This document shows positions 1 to 10,599 of a stretch of 64,000 nt of DNA, piece after piece (within the stretch, counting starts at the first letter, position 1; the number at the start of each line of letters is the position of its first letter). The stretch is from positions 1,302,001-1,366,000 of the forward strand of contig LSAX01000006.1 in assembly GCA_001557505.1 (NCBI GenBank), given 5' to 3'. The translations under genes were made by a program, and so were the position numbers. A model generated the notes under the pieces. The model did no database searches and was not told the DNA's origin. It saw nothing but the letters and a program-made list of their open reading frames with translations. This stretch comes from Reticulascus tulasneorum. Taxonomy: Eukaryota > Ascomycota > Sordariomycetes > Glomerellales > Reticulascaceae.

Positions 1-657
1 AACCCTGCGATGAAGAAATCGGGTAAGTAGACGCTTTGCAGTCTTTTGAGTTATTACTTGGGGGTCCGTCATTTATAAGCATCTTGTTACAGCGGCAAGG
101 ATGTTGCATGACACTACGAACAAGACAACCAGACTTGAAGCAAGATATCTAACTCCCAGCTTTTCCGAGTAGGTTATGACAAGAAATCCATCTATGAATT
201 CAAGTACGGCCAGCACACCGGAACCCTACTCGAGCGCATGGTCGCCGCAGGGCCTAATGCCGGCATCGACTTCACCCGCGTGCGCGGCACAACGGGGAAC
301 TCGCGGCAGAGCCAGAAGCTGATCGCGCTGGCGGGCAGCAAGTCCCCGGAGCTGCAGAGCCGGCTCATGGACCTGCTGTTCAAGGGGCATTTCGAGGACG
401 GCGAGGACATCACGGACCGCAAGTTCCTCGTCGCCGCGGGGGTGGCGGCGGGGCTGGACCTCAAGGAGGCGGCGAGGATGCTGGACAGCGAGGTCGAGGG
501 AGAGAAGGTGGATGCCGAGGTGCTGAGGGCGAGGGCGCGGAACATTACCAGCGTGCCGACTTATACCATCCAGGGCAAGTATCGGGTGGGTGGCATGCAG
601 GAGCCCGAGGTGTTCGTGGAGTTGTTTGAGAAGATCCGGGCTCAGCAGGCGCAGTAG
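1..657 (+). CDS. DsbA-like thioredoxin-fold oxidoreductase (FrnE family), 5' partial
   Basis: The visible exons are 1-22 and 173-657, joined across a 150-nt intron (donor GTAAGT at 23, acceptor TAG at 170-172). The N-terminus lies left of the window. The join restores one frame of about 168 residues, reading NPAMKKSGYDKKS into YEFKYGQHTGT. This corresponds to the insert after the first strand and active site of FrnE/2-hydroxychromene-isomerase-like DsbA proteins. The helical middle (GTTGNSRQSQKLIALA, then LFKGHFEDGEDITD) and the C-terminal segment with the cis-proline region (NITSVPTYTIQGKYRVGG) are typical. The family catalyses or assists thiol-disulfide exchange; the CxxC or CxxS active site would be in the missing part and cannot be judged. 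No targeting signal can be assessed. The call is based on the conserved SVPT and GGMQEPEVF motifs. Confidence 0.85.
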
Positions 658-1236
658 GGTCCCCTTATTAAGCAGAGGATGTTCGTATAAGAGGCCAGCG
701 TCTCACTCAGCGAAGTTAAGCACGGGAGACTACCTACCCCATCCGTTGGGACGGCAGGGGGGGGGGCGTGTTGTTGAGTGGTGCGGTCACATCTCATCGC
801 TTCAAGGTTTGTGGGCTGGCGGGCGTAAAGTAGGATTCTTTCTCTCTTCTTTTTTTGATTTGATGGAGCTCGGGTGAAAGCAAAAGTAGTCATGGCTTCT
901 CGAGACGGGAAATCAATGACAATAGGTCAGCTGGCAGATTGTAAGGGTGTTTTGTCGATTTGCGTTTTCTAGTTTTGATATTAAGGCCGCGGCCGGATAC
1001 TGAAGGGTTTTTTGAGCTTTTAAAGCACTCGAGTGTTTCTGAACTATGCACAACCTGAACGCCAAACGATTTACCCATAACCCCAACCTCTGCCTCTCTA
1101 TTTTTTGTTGTTGCAAAAAGGGGGAAAGTGAAGCCTCACATCCGTTGCCGCCCCCAGCCCAGAATAAAGAAACCCAGAAACCCGTATCCAAAACGCCAGA
1201 TGATGCCGATGTTCCGCCCCTCCCCGTGTCCCACTT
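658..1236. other. Convergent intergenic region
   Basis: 3' flanks of the FrnE-like gene and of the TFIIE-beta gene. It holds a run of ten G at 757-766. I see no further gene; short open frames here show no family resemblance. Confidence 0.6.
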
Positions 1237-2136
1237 TCAGCGCTTCATGTGACTGTAGTCCTTGAGCAGATGCTCCATGTGCGTGTTGGTAGCCTTGCCG
1301 GTACGCCTGACTGCTCGCTTCTTCTGCGCCTTGTTTTTGGAGTCCACCTTTTTGATGATGCTTGGGTCGGCACTCGTGGGCTTCTGCCCCACCGCCACCA
1401 GCTTGCGCACGATGTCGTCGGTAGTCGGCACCTTCACCCGATGCCACATGATCTGGAACTCCGACTCGACGCCGTGGAAGAGCGAGGCGTCGTCGAGCCA
1501 CACCATCCGCGGGTGGTTGTCCTTCTTATTGCGCACCACCAGGATCTTGTGCTCGTTCTCCAGCTCCGTCAGCCCGTCCTCGCAGTCCATCCAGCCGTCC
1601 TTGAGATCCTTCACGCTGACGCCTCTAGCGTCCTTCTTGCTCTGGAGATACTGCAGCAGCGTGACCTTGGACTTGACGCCCGGGATGATCGGCCGGTGGG
1701 TGTACGTCCCCGTCCTCCACGTCTGCTCCGACAGCTTCGGGTCGGGCGCCCATTGGATGCGCGGATGCCGCCGCATCGACTCCGCCAGCGCCTGCTTGTG
1801 CTTGTCCGCGCTCTTCGTCTGCGACAGGTGCTGCAGGATCTGGTTGATGGTCATGGTCTCGTCCTTCTTCTTCAGGTACTCCACCGCGAACGTCATCTGC
1901 GTCAGCACATCCGTGCCGTAGCCCGTGATTTCCGGCTGCGAGTAGATCTGGGCGGTGGCATCGCGCTTACGCTTCGCTGATGGCGTCGTCTCGTTCTTGG
2001 AGGTCGTGCTGCCGATCGACGGCGATGGCGAGGGCGGCGCGAGCGTGCTGGCAGTCGCTTTGGTTGTGATTTTCGAGGCAGCCGACGAGAGGGCGCTCTT
2101 GAAGAGCCCCTTCTGGCTGTCGAGATAGGACGACAT
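1237..2136 (-). CDS. TFA2: Transcription initiation factor IIE, beta subunit
   Basis: A single-exon frame of 299 residues. TFIIE-beta works in the RNA polymerase II pre-initiation complex, where it stimulates TFIIH and holds the promoter open. The N-terminus MSSYLDSQKGLFKSALSSAA matches the fungal TFA2 start, so I chose the ATG at 2136 over the in-frame upstream ATG at 2256, whose 40 extra residues look like leader sequence. After a Ser/Thr/Lys-rich linker comes the first winged-helix region (LTQMTFAVEYLKKKDETMTI to RIQWAPDP, about residues 85-150). A second one follows (VTLLQYLQSKKDARGVSVKDLKD). The protein ends in a basic tail (KNKAQKKRAVRR) as in orthologues. Length fits the family. Long open frames on the opposite strand at 1249-1980 are shadows of this gene. 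Confidence 0.93.
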   Translation of the reverse strand: MSSYLDSQKGLFKSALSSAASKITTKATASTLAPPSPSPSIGSTTSKNETTPSAKRKRDATAQIYSQPEITGYGTDVLTQMTFAVEYLKKKDETMTINQILQHLSQTKSADKHKQALAESMRRHPRIQWAPDPKLSEQTWRTGTYTHRPIIPGVKSKVTLLQYLQSKKDARGVSVKDLKDGWMDCEDGLTELENEHKILVVRNKKDNHPRMVWLDDASLFHGVESEFQIMWHRVKVPTTDDIVRKLVAVGQKPTSADPSIIKKVDSKNKAQKKRAVRRTGKATNTHMEHLLKDYSHMKR

Positions 2137-3031
2137 GGCTGGGCGCTTGGAGTCGGAGATGTGCTTCTTCGGCTTGCGCTGGTGGTTTGGTGCCGCAAGT
2201 TGGCAACCTGCAGAGTTGTACTCGTTGGTAGGTTTGACATCTTTAATGCAGGACAAGGCTATGGATCCATGTCAGCGCCACATTTCCTAATTTGGAAATT
2301 TGTGGGTCGCAACGCTCATTCGCTGGCAGTAAGGTAGTCCACTAAAACGACTTTTGATGGCAAGGCTATTCATTCACTGCCAACACTCAAATCTTCTGGG
2401 TTCAAGTTGCGATATGAACATGGCTTCCATGAAACCCCTTATAATTTGAAAACAATTGTGCCACATGAGAAGAGGAGAATTTGGATTAGACAGCTGTTGG
2501 CTATGGAGGCTCATATGCGGGCCCGTAGCATGACTGCCATAGACCTCATATTTTTAAACGGTTGTCTTATTGTATTCCTAATGCTACCACCTCAATGACT
2601 TTCCTTCCAACTTTGATAATGTGAAATGGAACCCTTTGTAGAAACATCTTCCCAAAAAGCCATCTCACATATACGCTGCTGTTGTTGAAACGCACCCCCT
2701 CGTCCCTGTGGCTTGCAATGGCTATCCGTAGACCACGCCGATAGGCAGACCGAAGATCCCAAAAGCAAACAAGACTCATCCTCTATTAAAATGTATGTTT
2801 CACCGAAAGAAAGAAAGAATCAATGATCTGCCCAGACCTCTCGTAAAAACTACACGACACATTGGCCAGACCGTTCCCACCTCCAAGCGCCAGCCGGTCC
2901 AGAGAGTACCAGGCAGGCTTATCGTCCAGGGACTTTCGATTGGATGTACCCGGTGGGCTGCCCATGGTCTCTTCCTCCTCGACTCGGCTCCCAATCGACT
3001 GATATCGTGTCATAAGCTTTGGTGCGCGAAC
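2137..3031. other. TFA2 upstream region and CYB5 3' flank
   Basis: About 0.9 kb between two minus-strand genes. It carries the promoter and leader of the TFIIE-beta gene and the 3' UTR of the cytochrome b5 gene. No additional coding signal was recognised. Confidence 0.55.
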
Positions 3032-3568
3032 TTAAGCAGACTGCTGCTGCTGCTGTTGCAGGTACTGGTAGCCGAAATATGCAGCCAAGCCGCCGACAAG
3101 AATGACGGCATACATTCCAACGCCCAGACCGGCGCCATCAGAACTGCTGGTGGAGTTATAGCTTGCAGTAGGAGCTTTCGGCGAAGGGTCGCCCGGCTAT
3201 GGGACACCAGAATCGTTAGCCACGTCCCATAAAACTGTCGCGGTCATGGCAATAGCAACTTACCAGCCGTTTCAGGACTCCGACCTCCAATTGAGCCAAG
3301 GTATCTCGTGCCTCGTCGCTGTGGCCAACATCCTCGAAAGCCTCGGTAGCATCTTGGCCACCAACATCTAGCATGACCTCTTCACCACCCCTATTTCCCA
3401 GCTGACCGTCAGCCTATGATCGCGACCGGGCAACAGTGGAGAAGGGAGTACTCACGGATGCTCATCGATGAATTTGGTACAGTCGTAGATCTTATCGTGG
3501 ATAACTAAGAAGACATCCTTCTTGGTGTTGTGCTCAGCAACATCTTGGTAGGTAAGTTCGAGGCCCAT
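3032..3568 (-). CDS. CYB5: Cytochrome b5, tail-anchored ER form
   Basis: Three exons (3568-3456, 3390-3264, 3196-3032) give 134 residues. The protein is an ER electron carrier that feeds desaturases, P450s and sterol enzymes. It starts [20 protein letters not shown]. The two axial haem histidines lie in FIDEHPGGEE (His37) and EDVGHSDEA (His61), 24 residues apart as in the family. After a Pro/Ser linker a single hydrophobic segment ([19 protein letters not shown], about residues 105-125) serves as the C-terminal membrane anchor, followed by a glutamine run. Both introns are short, and their phases restore the haem-binding motif exactly at the first junction. No conflicting start is present. 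Confidence 0.95.
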
Positions 3569-4364
3569 GGTGGTGGCAGAATAGCGAATGCTTGACAGGC
3601 GGGTTGTTTTCTCGAGAATCGAAGGGAAAGGTCGGCTGTACTGAGTATCGGGAAGATTGTGAATGAATGTTGAGAGAAGAGAGAAAATGTCGCGAGCCCC
3701 AAATCACGCCAGGATCTTTCTTCGGGTCTTTTTGAATCCGCTTCGGAGTCGGGGGGTGGCCTAGAAAATTGCTGGGGGTTGAGGCCAGTTTCCTGCAGTC
3801 CACGGCTGGGAGCTGGGGAAGCTTAGGCGTAATAAAGTTTTTGCCCAATTAAACGCAAAGAAATTAGTGAGAGTCGCCTGTGATTTGCTGTGAAATCGGG
3901 CCCCAGCTACTGGCCGAGCTTGTGTCGGGAAATTGTTATCCTTCGCCAGCATCTGTCTCCGTTCTCCATCCTGAGTCGGCGGTTCGTATAGATAACACAA
4001 ATGCCTCCAGTGTCTCATGAATAGTAGTACAAAGGATGTCTCACTGAATGAATGACAACACGGCCTGACTCCCTTCGCGCCCCTGCAACATTTTCACCGC
4101 TGCAAAGGATGGATGCCAAGCCACATTCTTGGGATTGCGAGTACTCGAACTGATACGCAGGCTATATCAGCTCCGACGTACTACGGACTAGAGGCAATGC
4201 GGCAAGTCGCAGCCTTGCGTCAACTCCGTGTTTTCTTTCGTCACAAGAACCACCGGGCCAGATGACAGGAAAATTGAGCCTTCTACTTCGCCGTGCGACT
4301 GGATTCTTGCCAGAGCCAGTCGAAACAGCCTACAGGTGTCCCTTTTCACCACCCGGCATTCCAC
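3569..4364. other. CYB5 promoter region and CAP1 3' flank
   Basis: Intergenic, 0.8 kb. The short open frames on both strands have no coding features that I recognise. Confidence 0.55.
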
Positions 4365-5497
4365 CTATCTCCTCGATGCTCCACCCCCAATGTCCTGTCC
4401 TAACCTATAACTAGTGACCTTGTCCCATTCGATCTTTTGTCTCGTAACCGGCAGCTGTCTCCTCAATCCCTTGAATGCACCCTCACTCAAGTTCGTAAAG
4501 CCCTTGTTCAATTCCTCCTGGTACTTCTTCTCGGTATTGGAGATCTCCTTGACAATGCCAGCTCCGGTTCCCGATGAGACAGATGCAGATGACGACTTGT
4601 TTGTCAACAGTCGAACGTTACCGTCTTCGTAGTAATGAACGTCAACTTTGATAGAGCCTTCCAAGCTTCCCGATGAGGGATCGAAGAGATATAGGGAGCG
4701 CCACCGCCCATTCCTACGCGGGTCAGATGGAGACACGAGCTTCAGAGAAGGAGACGTACCAGTAGTTGCTTGGGCTGTATTTATTCGATACAATAACGAC
4801 TGCAATCTTTGAGTCGTTTTCGGTTGGGTGTACTCCGTAAGAGGAGTTTGCGAAATGCTCTTTCACATATGTTCCAAGACTCTTCAGGGTCGATTTTCTG
4901 CCATCGTGTCAGCCGTCTGCTTTGGTGCAATGTTAAGGTACATCATACACCAAGTCAGTATGCGCGCTCTCCAAAACGTAGCTCTGGACGCCGCTGGCTT
5001 TCTAATATGTGCGTTAGGGGATGTCGATATCGTGGGTTGGGTACCTCGAACCTGTGTCGCGTGGTTGAAGGTGAAACTCGAAGAGCTTTCAACATCGTAG
5101 TATTGATCTCCACCAAGAGAACTGTGGGAGCTTATAATGACCTGCGCCGGCGGCTTTAGCATTCCATGTCAAAATTCCATGACTCCCGACGTACCTGCTG
5201 GCTCCCTCCAGGCAGCTTTACTGTGATGAATTGTTCTTCGTTATACTTCTCGAAAGCTGGACCGAGGCTAGAGACGACATTAGGGCTCGAGATGGTCAAT
5301 GATTTAATATCTGCTCTCGGGTTAGTGGTTCAAATCCGGCACAATAGATCAAGCCGTCAAAATACCTGCTATCACATCTGCGAGCTTTCATAGAGTCAGC
5401 GTGGGTACGAATGTCAAGGTTGCTGAAGGATAGAATGTACCTCGCCTGGAGGAGCGCCTTCCACGAAGGAAGACACGAGATCGACTTGCGAAGGCAT
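4365..5497 (-). CDS. CAP1: F-actin-capping protein subunit alpha
   Basis: Seven exons: 5497-5441, 5384-5366, 5310-5195, 5141-5052, 5001-4949, 4897-4760 and 4713-4365. Together they give 273 residues, the usual CapZ-alpha length. The alpha/beta heterodimer binds actin barbed ends at cortical patches and blocks subunit exchange. The start MPSQVDLVSSFVEGAPPGE and the motif LADVIADIKSL are typical. The core motifs NYWNGRWRSLY and VDVHYYEDGNVRLLTNK span the last two exons. The C-terminus LPVTRQKIEWDKVTSYRLGQ includes the actin-binding tail. Exon 2 is only 19 nt, but it supplies the conserved LADVIA and keeps frame. All introns are GT-AG. The fifth donor is best placed so that Val is split (GT/A), giving TDLVKSTLKSL. 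Confidence 0.93.
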
Positions 5498-5909
5498 GGC
5501 CCGAAGTGCGAAGAATGTAGCCCAAATGCAATACTAGTCGATGGTGATGCAGCTAAGTTCAGAGTGAACAAGCAAGGTACCAAGAGTGTCAGGGAGCTCT
5601 TGTTGAAACGCGGGGCAGTGTATGGTTGGCGTAGGTATGGTGGGACAGGACGACTTCTATTGGTCTGCCCATATTTTGGAAGCCTTGTTAGAGCAGTACT
5701 TACTAAGGCTGCACATTAAGCCAAAATTCAAGTATCCCATCAACACCACAGACAGAGGCGAATTCATATGTCGATTTAAAGCGTTCTGCCTCTATCTAGG
5801 ATTCATACTATATATACGCATATGGGACTTGACTTCCTTTCAATATGAACTATATTCACGTTGCGAACGTCATCTCTACCACCACTCTACGCCGTTGAAT
5901 TCCATCCTT
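5498..5909. other. CAP1 promoter and BCKDHB 3' flank
   Basis: About 0.4 kb between same-strand genes. No extra gene seen. Confidence 0.5.
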
Positions 5910-7154
5910 TCAGTAGTTAATCACTTGCTTTATGCTGTCATATATCCCTACACATGTTAGTGAATCGATCACTACTAGGGACGAAGAATACTTACTTGCA
6001 ACATCTGGGACATTGAACTTCTCGAACATCAATGGACTATGAATGCTCCATCCTGCCACCCTTGCAACAGGCGCCTCCAATCGAATGAATGTGTCGGAAT
6101 CTTCTTGAATGGTTGCCGCGACTTCCGCTCCAATACCTGCGTTCACCATAGATTCGTGGACAACAAGACAGCGACCGGTTTTTCGAACGCTTTCGAAGAC
6201 AGTCTCTTTGTCCCAGGGATATAGGGTCCGTAGATCGATCAGTTCCACAGAGATACCCAAATCTTCTTCAGCTCGCTGGATAGCTGACATGGATGTATAT
6301 AATGGCTGTCCATATGATATGACAGTGACATCTTTCCCTTCCTTTAACACTTCCGCCTTAGAGAGAGGGAGTGTGTAAGACCCAGTTGGAACTTGCTCCA
6401 CTGCTGCTCGATAGAGGATCTTCGGCTCCATAAAGATGCACGGGTCGTTGCTGCGTATCGCTGCTAGCAGCAAACCTTTTGCTTGTAGAGGTGATCGTGG
6501 CATAATAACTCGCAACCCGGGAATATGCGTGAACAGGCTTTCCGGAGACTGCGAATGGTACAATGCGCCGTGCCCGACGCCTCCGCAGGGCATCCTGACC
6601 GTCAGGCCTCCTGCGCTTCGACCGCAGGAGCCGTCTCTGTATCTGAATTTGGCAGCTTCATTAACCAATTGGTCAAATGCTGGATAGATGTAATCCGCAA
6701 ACTGAATCTCCGCAACAGGGCGCATCCCCTCAGCGGCGACTCCGATGGCAAAACCCATGATTCCTTGTTCCGTGAGGGGAGTATTAAATACTCGATCGGC
6801 ACCGTAGTTCTCAGCCAGTTTCATTGTGCATCGGAACACTCCGCCAAACGCAACGTCTTCGCCAAACACCATGACTCCATCATCCTCGGCTAACGCTATT
6901 GAGAGGGCATCGTTGACGGCCTGGAACAGGTTCATCTTCTTTGTGGTACCATTGCGCACATCTTCTGTTAGCTCTGGGTTATTGAGCGCAGTCTGCGGGC
7001 TATGTGCTAGGAGGGATGTCGTGGAGTACTCGATTGGAAGGTTTAGTTTCGCATTCGGAGGATGCGTCGAGTATAGTCGTTGTATGGCAAGCGGAAGTTG
7101 GCTGGAGAACGAAGGCGCCAAAGCCCTCCTTAACGGACGGATGGGCAGTTTCAT
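5910..7154 (-). CDS. BCKDHB: Branched-chain 2-oxoacid dehydrogenase E1 component, beta subunit, mitochondrial
   Basis: Two exons (7154-5996 and 5947-5910) give 398 residues. With E1-alpha it forms the thiamine-diphosphate E1 that decarboxylates the 2-oxoacids of Leu, Ile and Val in the mitochondrial matrix. The first 30 residues are Arg/Ser-rich without acidic residues (MKLPIRPLRRALAPSFSSQL), a presequence. The pyrimidine-binding domain shows VFGEDVAFGGVFRCT and FNTPLTEQGIMGFAIG. The phosphate/ThDP region has AEIQFADYIYPAFDQ and RMPCGGVGHGALYHSQS. The C-terminal transketolase domain has LIDLRTLYPWD and VARVAGWS. The last intron (5948-5995, 48 nt) has a length divisible by three and no stop. 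The frame therefore stays open if it is retained, but removing it restores the family ending PDVARIYDSIKQVINY. Confidence 0.95.
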   Translation of the reverse strand: MKLPIRPLRRALAPSFSSQLPLAIQRLYSTHPPNAKLNLPIEYSTTSLLAHSPQTALNNPELTEDVRNGTTKKMNLFQAVNDALSIALAEDDGVMVFGEDVAFGGVFRCTMKLAENYGADRVFNTPLTEQGIMGFAIGVAAEGMRPVAEIQFADYIYPAFDQLVNEAAKFRYRDGSCGRSAGGLTVRMPCGGVGHGALYHSQSPESLFTHIPGLRVIMPRSPLQAKGLLLAAIRSNDPCIFMEPKILYRAAVEQVPTGSYTLPLSKAEVLKEGKDVTVISYGQPLYTSMSAIQRAEEDLGISVELIDLRTLYPWDKETVFESVRKTGRCLVVHESMVNAGIGAEVAATIQEDSDTFIRLEAPVARVAGWSIHSPLMFEKFNVPDVASKYSSSLVVIDSLTCVGIYDSIKQVINY

Positions 7155-7509
7155 CTTTGATCCTCAGTAGGCTCAAAAAATCATGTCAATTGGGTATAGG
7201 GCATGACGAAGAAGGGATTGAGACCGCGATTCGAAAGTCATTCTCTTGTCTGGTCCCAGGGATGATGTAAGTTCGGCTTGCAGCGGCCTTCGTGGGGTCT
7301 TAGTGTTCCAGCGATGATCCATGCAAGCACTTTACGCGAGATTAGATTGTTGCCAGGTCAACAACGCTGGTTGCCAACTCACCTCCAAAACAGGTAATTA
7401 GGGCCTTGGCATTTCTAGGTGTCAAAATATGCGAAGTGCGACTAATGCTTCCGTTCCAGAATTATTAGCATTCCACTAAGATTGAAGACTCTGTAAGGGT
7501 GACAAAACG
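7155..7509. promoter_or_regulatory. Divergent promoter region, BCKDHB / GH5 glucanase
   Basis: 355 bp between two divergent start codons. It must hold both promoters. No specific site can be assigned with confidence. Confidence 0.45.
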
Positions 7510-9611
7510 ATGGCCCCAAAGGAATCCGCACGACCATCACACCGACCGCGCGATGCGTCTGGCAGAAAACAACACAGAAAACGAAGATCACAGGCGCACG
7601 GTTCGAAAAGGCCGGGAACGTCTTCGGAGGAGAGTCGGGGGGAAAACAGATCGCTGTCGTTGTCAGCGGATGCACTCGCAAGGCTAAATCAAGAAAACAC
7701 CAGGACTAGCCGAAGGAGACAATCGGATGCACCCCGACCACAGCGCGTGCACAGGGAAGAGTTCCGGGATGTCGCTTATGAGAAGACACGGAGACAACAC
7801 AAGTCCAAGAAGAGGCGGGTTGTGAGCGGCGCTGTGTTAGAAGAGGGCAGATCACGGGGCGTTCACGTAAGAGGCGGTGGCGGCAGCAGTGACAACAGCA
7901 TCGAGAAGGAGGAGTTGTACTATCGGGGCCCGTTGCGGCCGAAGAAGAATCGGAAGAAACTTTGTGAGTTTGGATGCTGGGAATTTATGGCTGGGGTGGG
8001 CATTAACATCATCTAGGGATATGGATCGGAATCGCGGCCGTTGTGGTGATTCTGATAGTTGTGATAGCAGTGGTCGTCAGTAAGAATAACTCGGGCTCGT
8101 CAGGGACGGAATCATCAGGGGGTTCGCCAGAAGACAACCTCGACGGCAAAGACAGAGCCAGCATACCGATGCAATGGCAAGGGTCATATCTCGATCCATG
8201 GACATGGGTAGACACGACCGACTTCAACGTCACGTTCACTGATCAAATGGTTGGGGATCTGCCGGTTATGGGATTGTATTCAGAATGGGACGACTCGAAG
8301 CAGGCGAATCCCAATGTTCCAGCATTGAACGAGGCCTGGGGTTCGTACAATGAGAGGCCAGCACGCGGGGTTAACGTTGGAGGTTGGCTGTCACTGGAAC
8401 CTTTTATCACGCCATCATTGTTCAACTATGACTCCAACCTGGGTATCATCGACGAGTGGAATCTTTGCGCTCATTTAGGTCCGACTAAGGCAGCCGAGAC
8501 CTTGGAGCATCATTACGCTACCTTTGTCACAGAGTCAACGTTTAAGGAGATCGCGGATGCTGGGCTGGACCACGTCCGAATACCTTATTCGTACTGGGCG
8601 GTTGAGATTTACGACAACGATCCTTACGTCTTCAGGACATCGTGGCGCTACTTGCTCCGGAGCATAGAGTGGGCGAGGAAATATGGCCTACGAATAAACC
8701 TCGACATTCATGGAATCCCGGGGAGTCAGAATGGGTGGAATCATAGCGGTCGTCAAGGTCCTATTGGTTGGCTAAACGGTACAGACGGGCAGAAGAATGC
8801 ACAAAGGTCTCTGGAAGTTCACGATCGTCTGTCCAAGTTCTTCGCCCAGGACCGATACAAGAACATCATCAAGTTCTACGGCCTCGCCAACGAACCTAAG
8901 ATGACATACTTGTCAATTCCCGACGTTGTCAGCTGGACAGAGAATGCGTACAAGATCGTGCGAGACAACGGTGTTGATGCAATCGTCGTGTTTGGCGACG
9001 GTTTCATGGGCCTGGCCAACTGGCAAGGCTTGATGACGGGCTACAGCGACATGGCCCTCGACGTGCATCAATACGTGATTTTCAACAGGGATCAAATCGT
9101 CTTTACCCACCAAGAGAAAGTTGCATACGCCTGCGACGGCTGGACAAAGCAAGCCCAGGAGAGCATGTCGACGGCGACGGGATACGGACCCACACTATTC
9201 GCCGAATGGTCGCAGGCAGACACCGACTGCGCAAAGCATCTGACAAATGTCGGCTGGGGCAACCGGTGGGAAGGCACTTACGACTCCGGGAACGGTACGA
9301 CGGATGTCCTCACACCACGATGTCCCACAGAAGACTCGAAGTGCAGTTGCTCTCAAGCAAACAGTGACCCAGGTGGATTCAGCGGGACGTACAAGCAGTT
9401 CCTCAAAATGTTTGCAGAGGCACAGATGCATTCTTTCGAAAAAGGCCTGGGATGGTGGTACTGGACGTGGGACACGGAGAGCGCGCCGCTGTGGAGCTAC
9501 AAGAAGGGATTACAGGCTGGGATATTGCCAGCGAAGGCTTATGAAAGGGATTTCGATTGCTCAACAACCATCCCTGACTTTGGCGACCTGCCAGAGTACT
9601 ATCGATTGTGA
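7510..9611 (+). CDS. exgD: Glucan 1,3-beta-glucosidase D, type II membrane protein, GH5
   Basis: Two exons (7510-7963 and 8017-9611; 53-nt intron) give 682 residues. The product is an exo-beta-1,3-glucanase acting on cell-wall glucan. The order is a basic, disordered cytoplasmic N-terminus (residues 1-150), a single transmembrane segment created at the splice junction (WIWIGIAAVVVILIVVIAVV, about 152-171), a Ser/Gly stalk and then the GH5_9 catalytic domain. The domain motifs are RGVNVGGWLSLEPFITPS, LDHVRIPYSYWAVE and NLDIHGIPGSQNG. The predicted acid/base is Glu444 in GLANEP and the nucleophile is Glu548 in FAEWSQ. The C-terminal WWYWTWDTESAPLWSY is conserved. Topology and domain order match the Aspergillus ExgD group rather than the secreted ExgA group. 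The extracellular domain faces the wall. Confidence 0.93.
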
Positions 9612-10599
9612 GAGAAGTAGCTGTCACGGGTTAAGTTTGCATGTTTGGGGCGTTGTTAGGAATTTTGGATACGAATAGACCGGGGACATAAAGGCAACGA
9701 TGGGTATACCATGCATGAGTGGAGAGGGACTTGTATGATTTACGTTAATATAGGCGAGGCGGGAAGATGAAGAGAATTTGTATTATCGCTGGCAACCCTG
9801 ATTAGAAGACATCGTTAGGAAGATGAATGCCCTCAAGCAGATCCCGTGATGCTATGCAATCCTTTCCCCACTCCCCTGTATTCAGCCCGATGTGAACTTC
9901 CCAGATAGGACTTATGACAGGGTCCGCTGCATATCACGAACGCCAGACGCTTTGGACCAGTGGGACCGCATCGACTACCCCGGCATTGGCACCGCTGCAA
10001 AATGGAGCCTCTCGTCAGCAACAGATCCCGGCAACTAGTGATGATGCAGCTAAACCCGCCTTCTCGCCGCTTCGCGACCGAAATTAACGATTACATGATT
10101 GCACCATCTGCGCTCGGGGACCTGGAATTTCTAAGACGGACCGGAAAGAATTGGCCGGCTTGGTGGTTGACACAATTTGTGTTTTGCTCAGTGCCTACGG
10201 TCTGAACGCCGAACGAGCGCCGCTCCACATTCGAAGATACGTCATTTCTCAAGGAGGTTATTCCCGAGTCCCGCCCACGAGCCAGACTCTCGTCGCCATC
10301 CATTGGATGGAAGGCAAGCAAAGATCCACCAGGGATCTAAAAGGTGCGAAGCGAGACCCTATGGGCTGATTAATACCATGCTAAGCTTATTTGACTAGAG
10401 GCTACCGTAAGTCCAGGCCTCATTCGGGATTGACTAAGTCATGCTAGCAGCTTGCGGAGTTCCTCAGCGATGTTACTGTGCGGCTAGCAATTCGTATAAA
10501 TACTAAAGCTTGGTATATAAAGCACTCTCGCTGGCTGGAGTGGTGGCTACGTGTATTCCGACTTCATATCTCTTTCAGACACGCTTATATCTGTTCATC
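9612..10599. promoter_or_regulatory. Intergenic region with MFS transporter promoter
   Basis: About 1 kb. TATA-like elements lie at 10495-10500 (TATAAA) and 10514-10520 (TATATAA), 80-105 bp before the MFS start codon. The latter position suits a core promoter with a short leader. The rest is the 3' flank of the glucanase gene, with no further gene seen. Confidence 0.45.

Noticed and set aside
690..735. Fragment resembling the GAAGTTAAGC part of 5S rRNA
   Set aside because: Only a short stretch matches; the flanking helices and the fungal 5S start and end are absent.
1249..1980. 243- and 219-codon plus-strand frames opposite TFIIE-beta
   Set aside because: They are antisense shadows of a well-supported conserved gene and have Arg/Leu/His-rich composition typical of such shadows.
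5320..5345. tRNA B-box-like GGTTCAAATCC
   Set aside because: No A box or cloverleaf upstream; the bases lie in an intron of the capping protein gene and the preceding 60 bases are exon.
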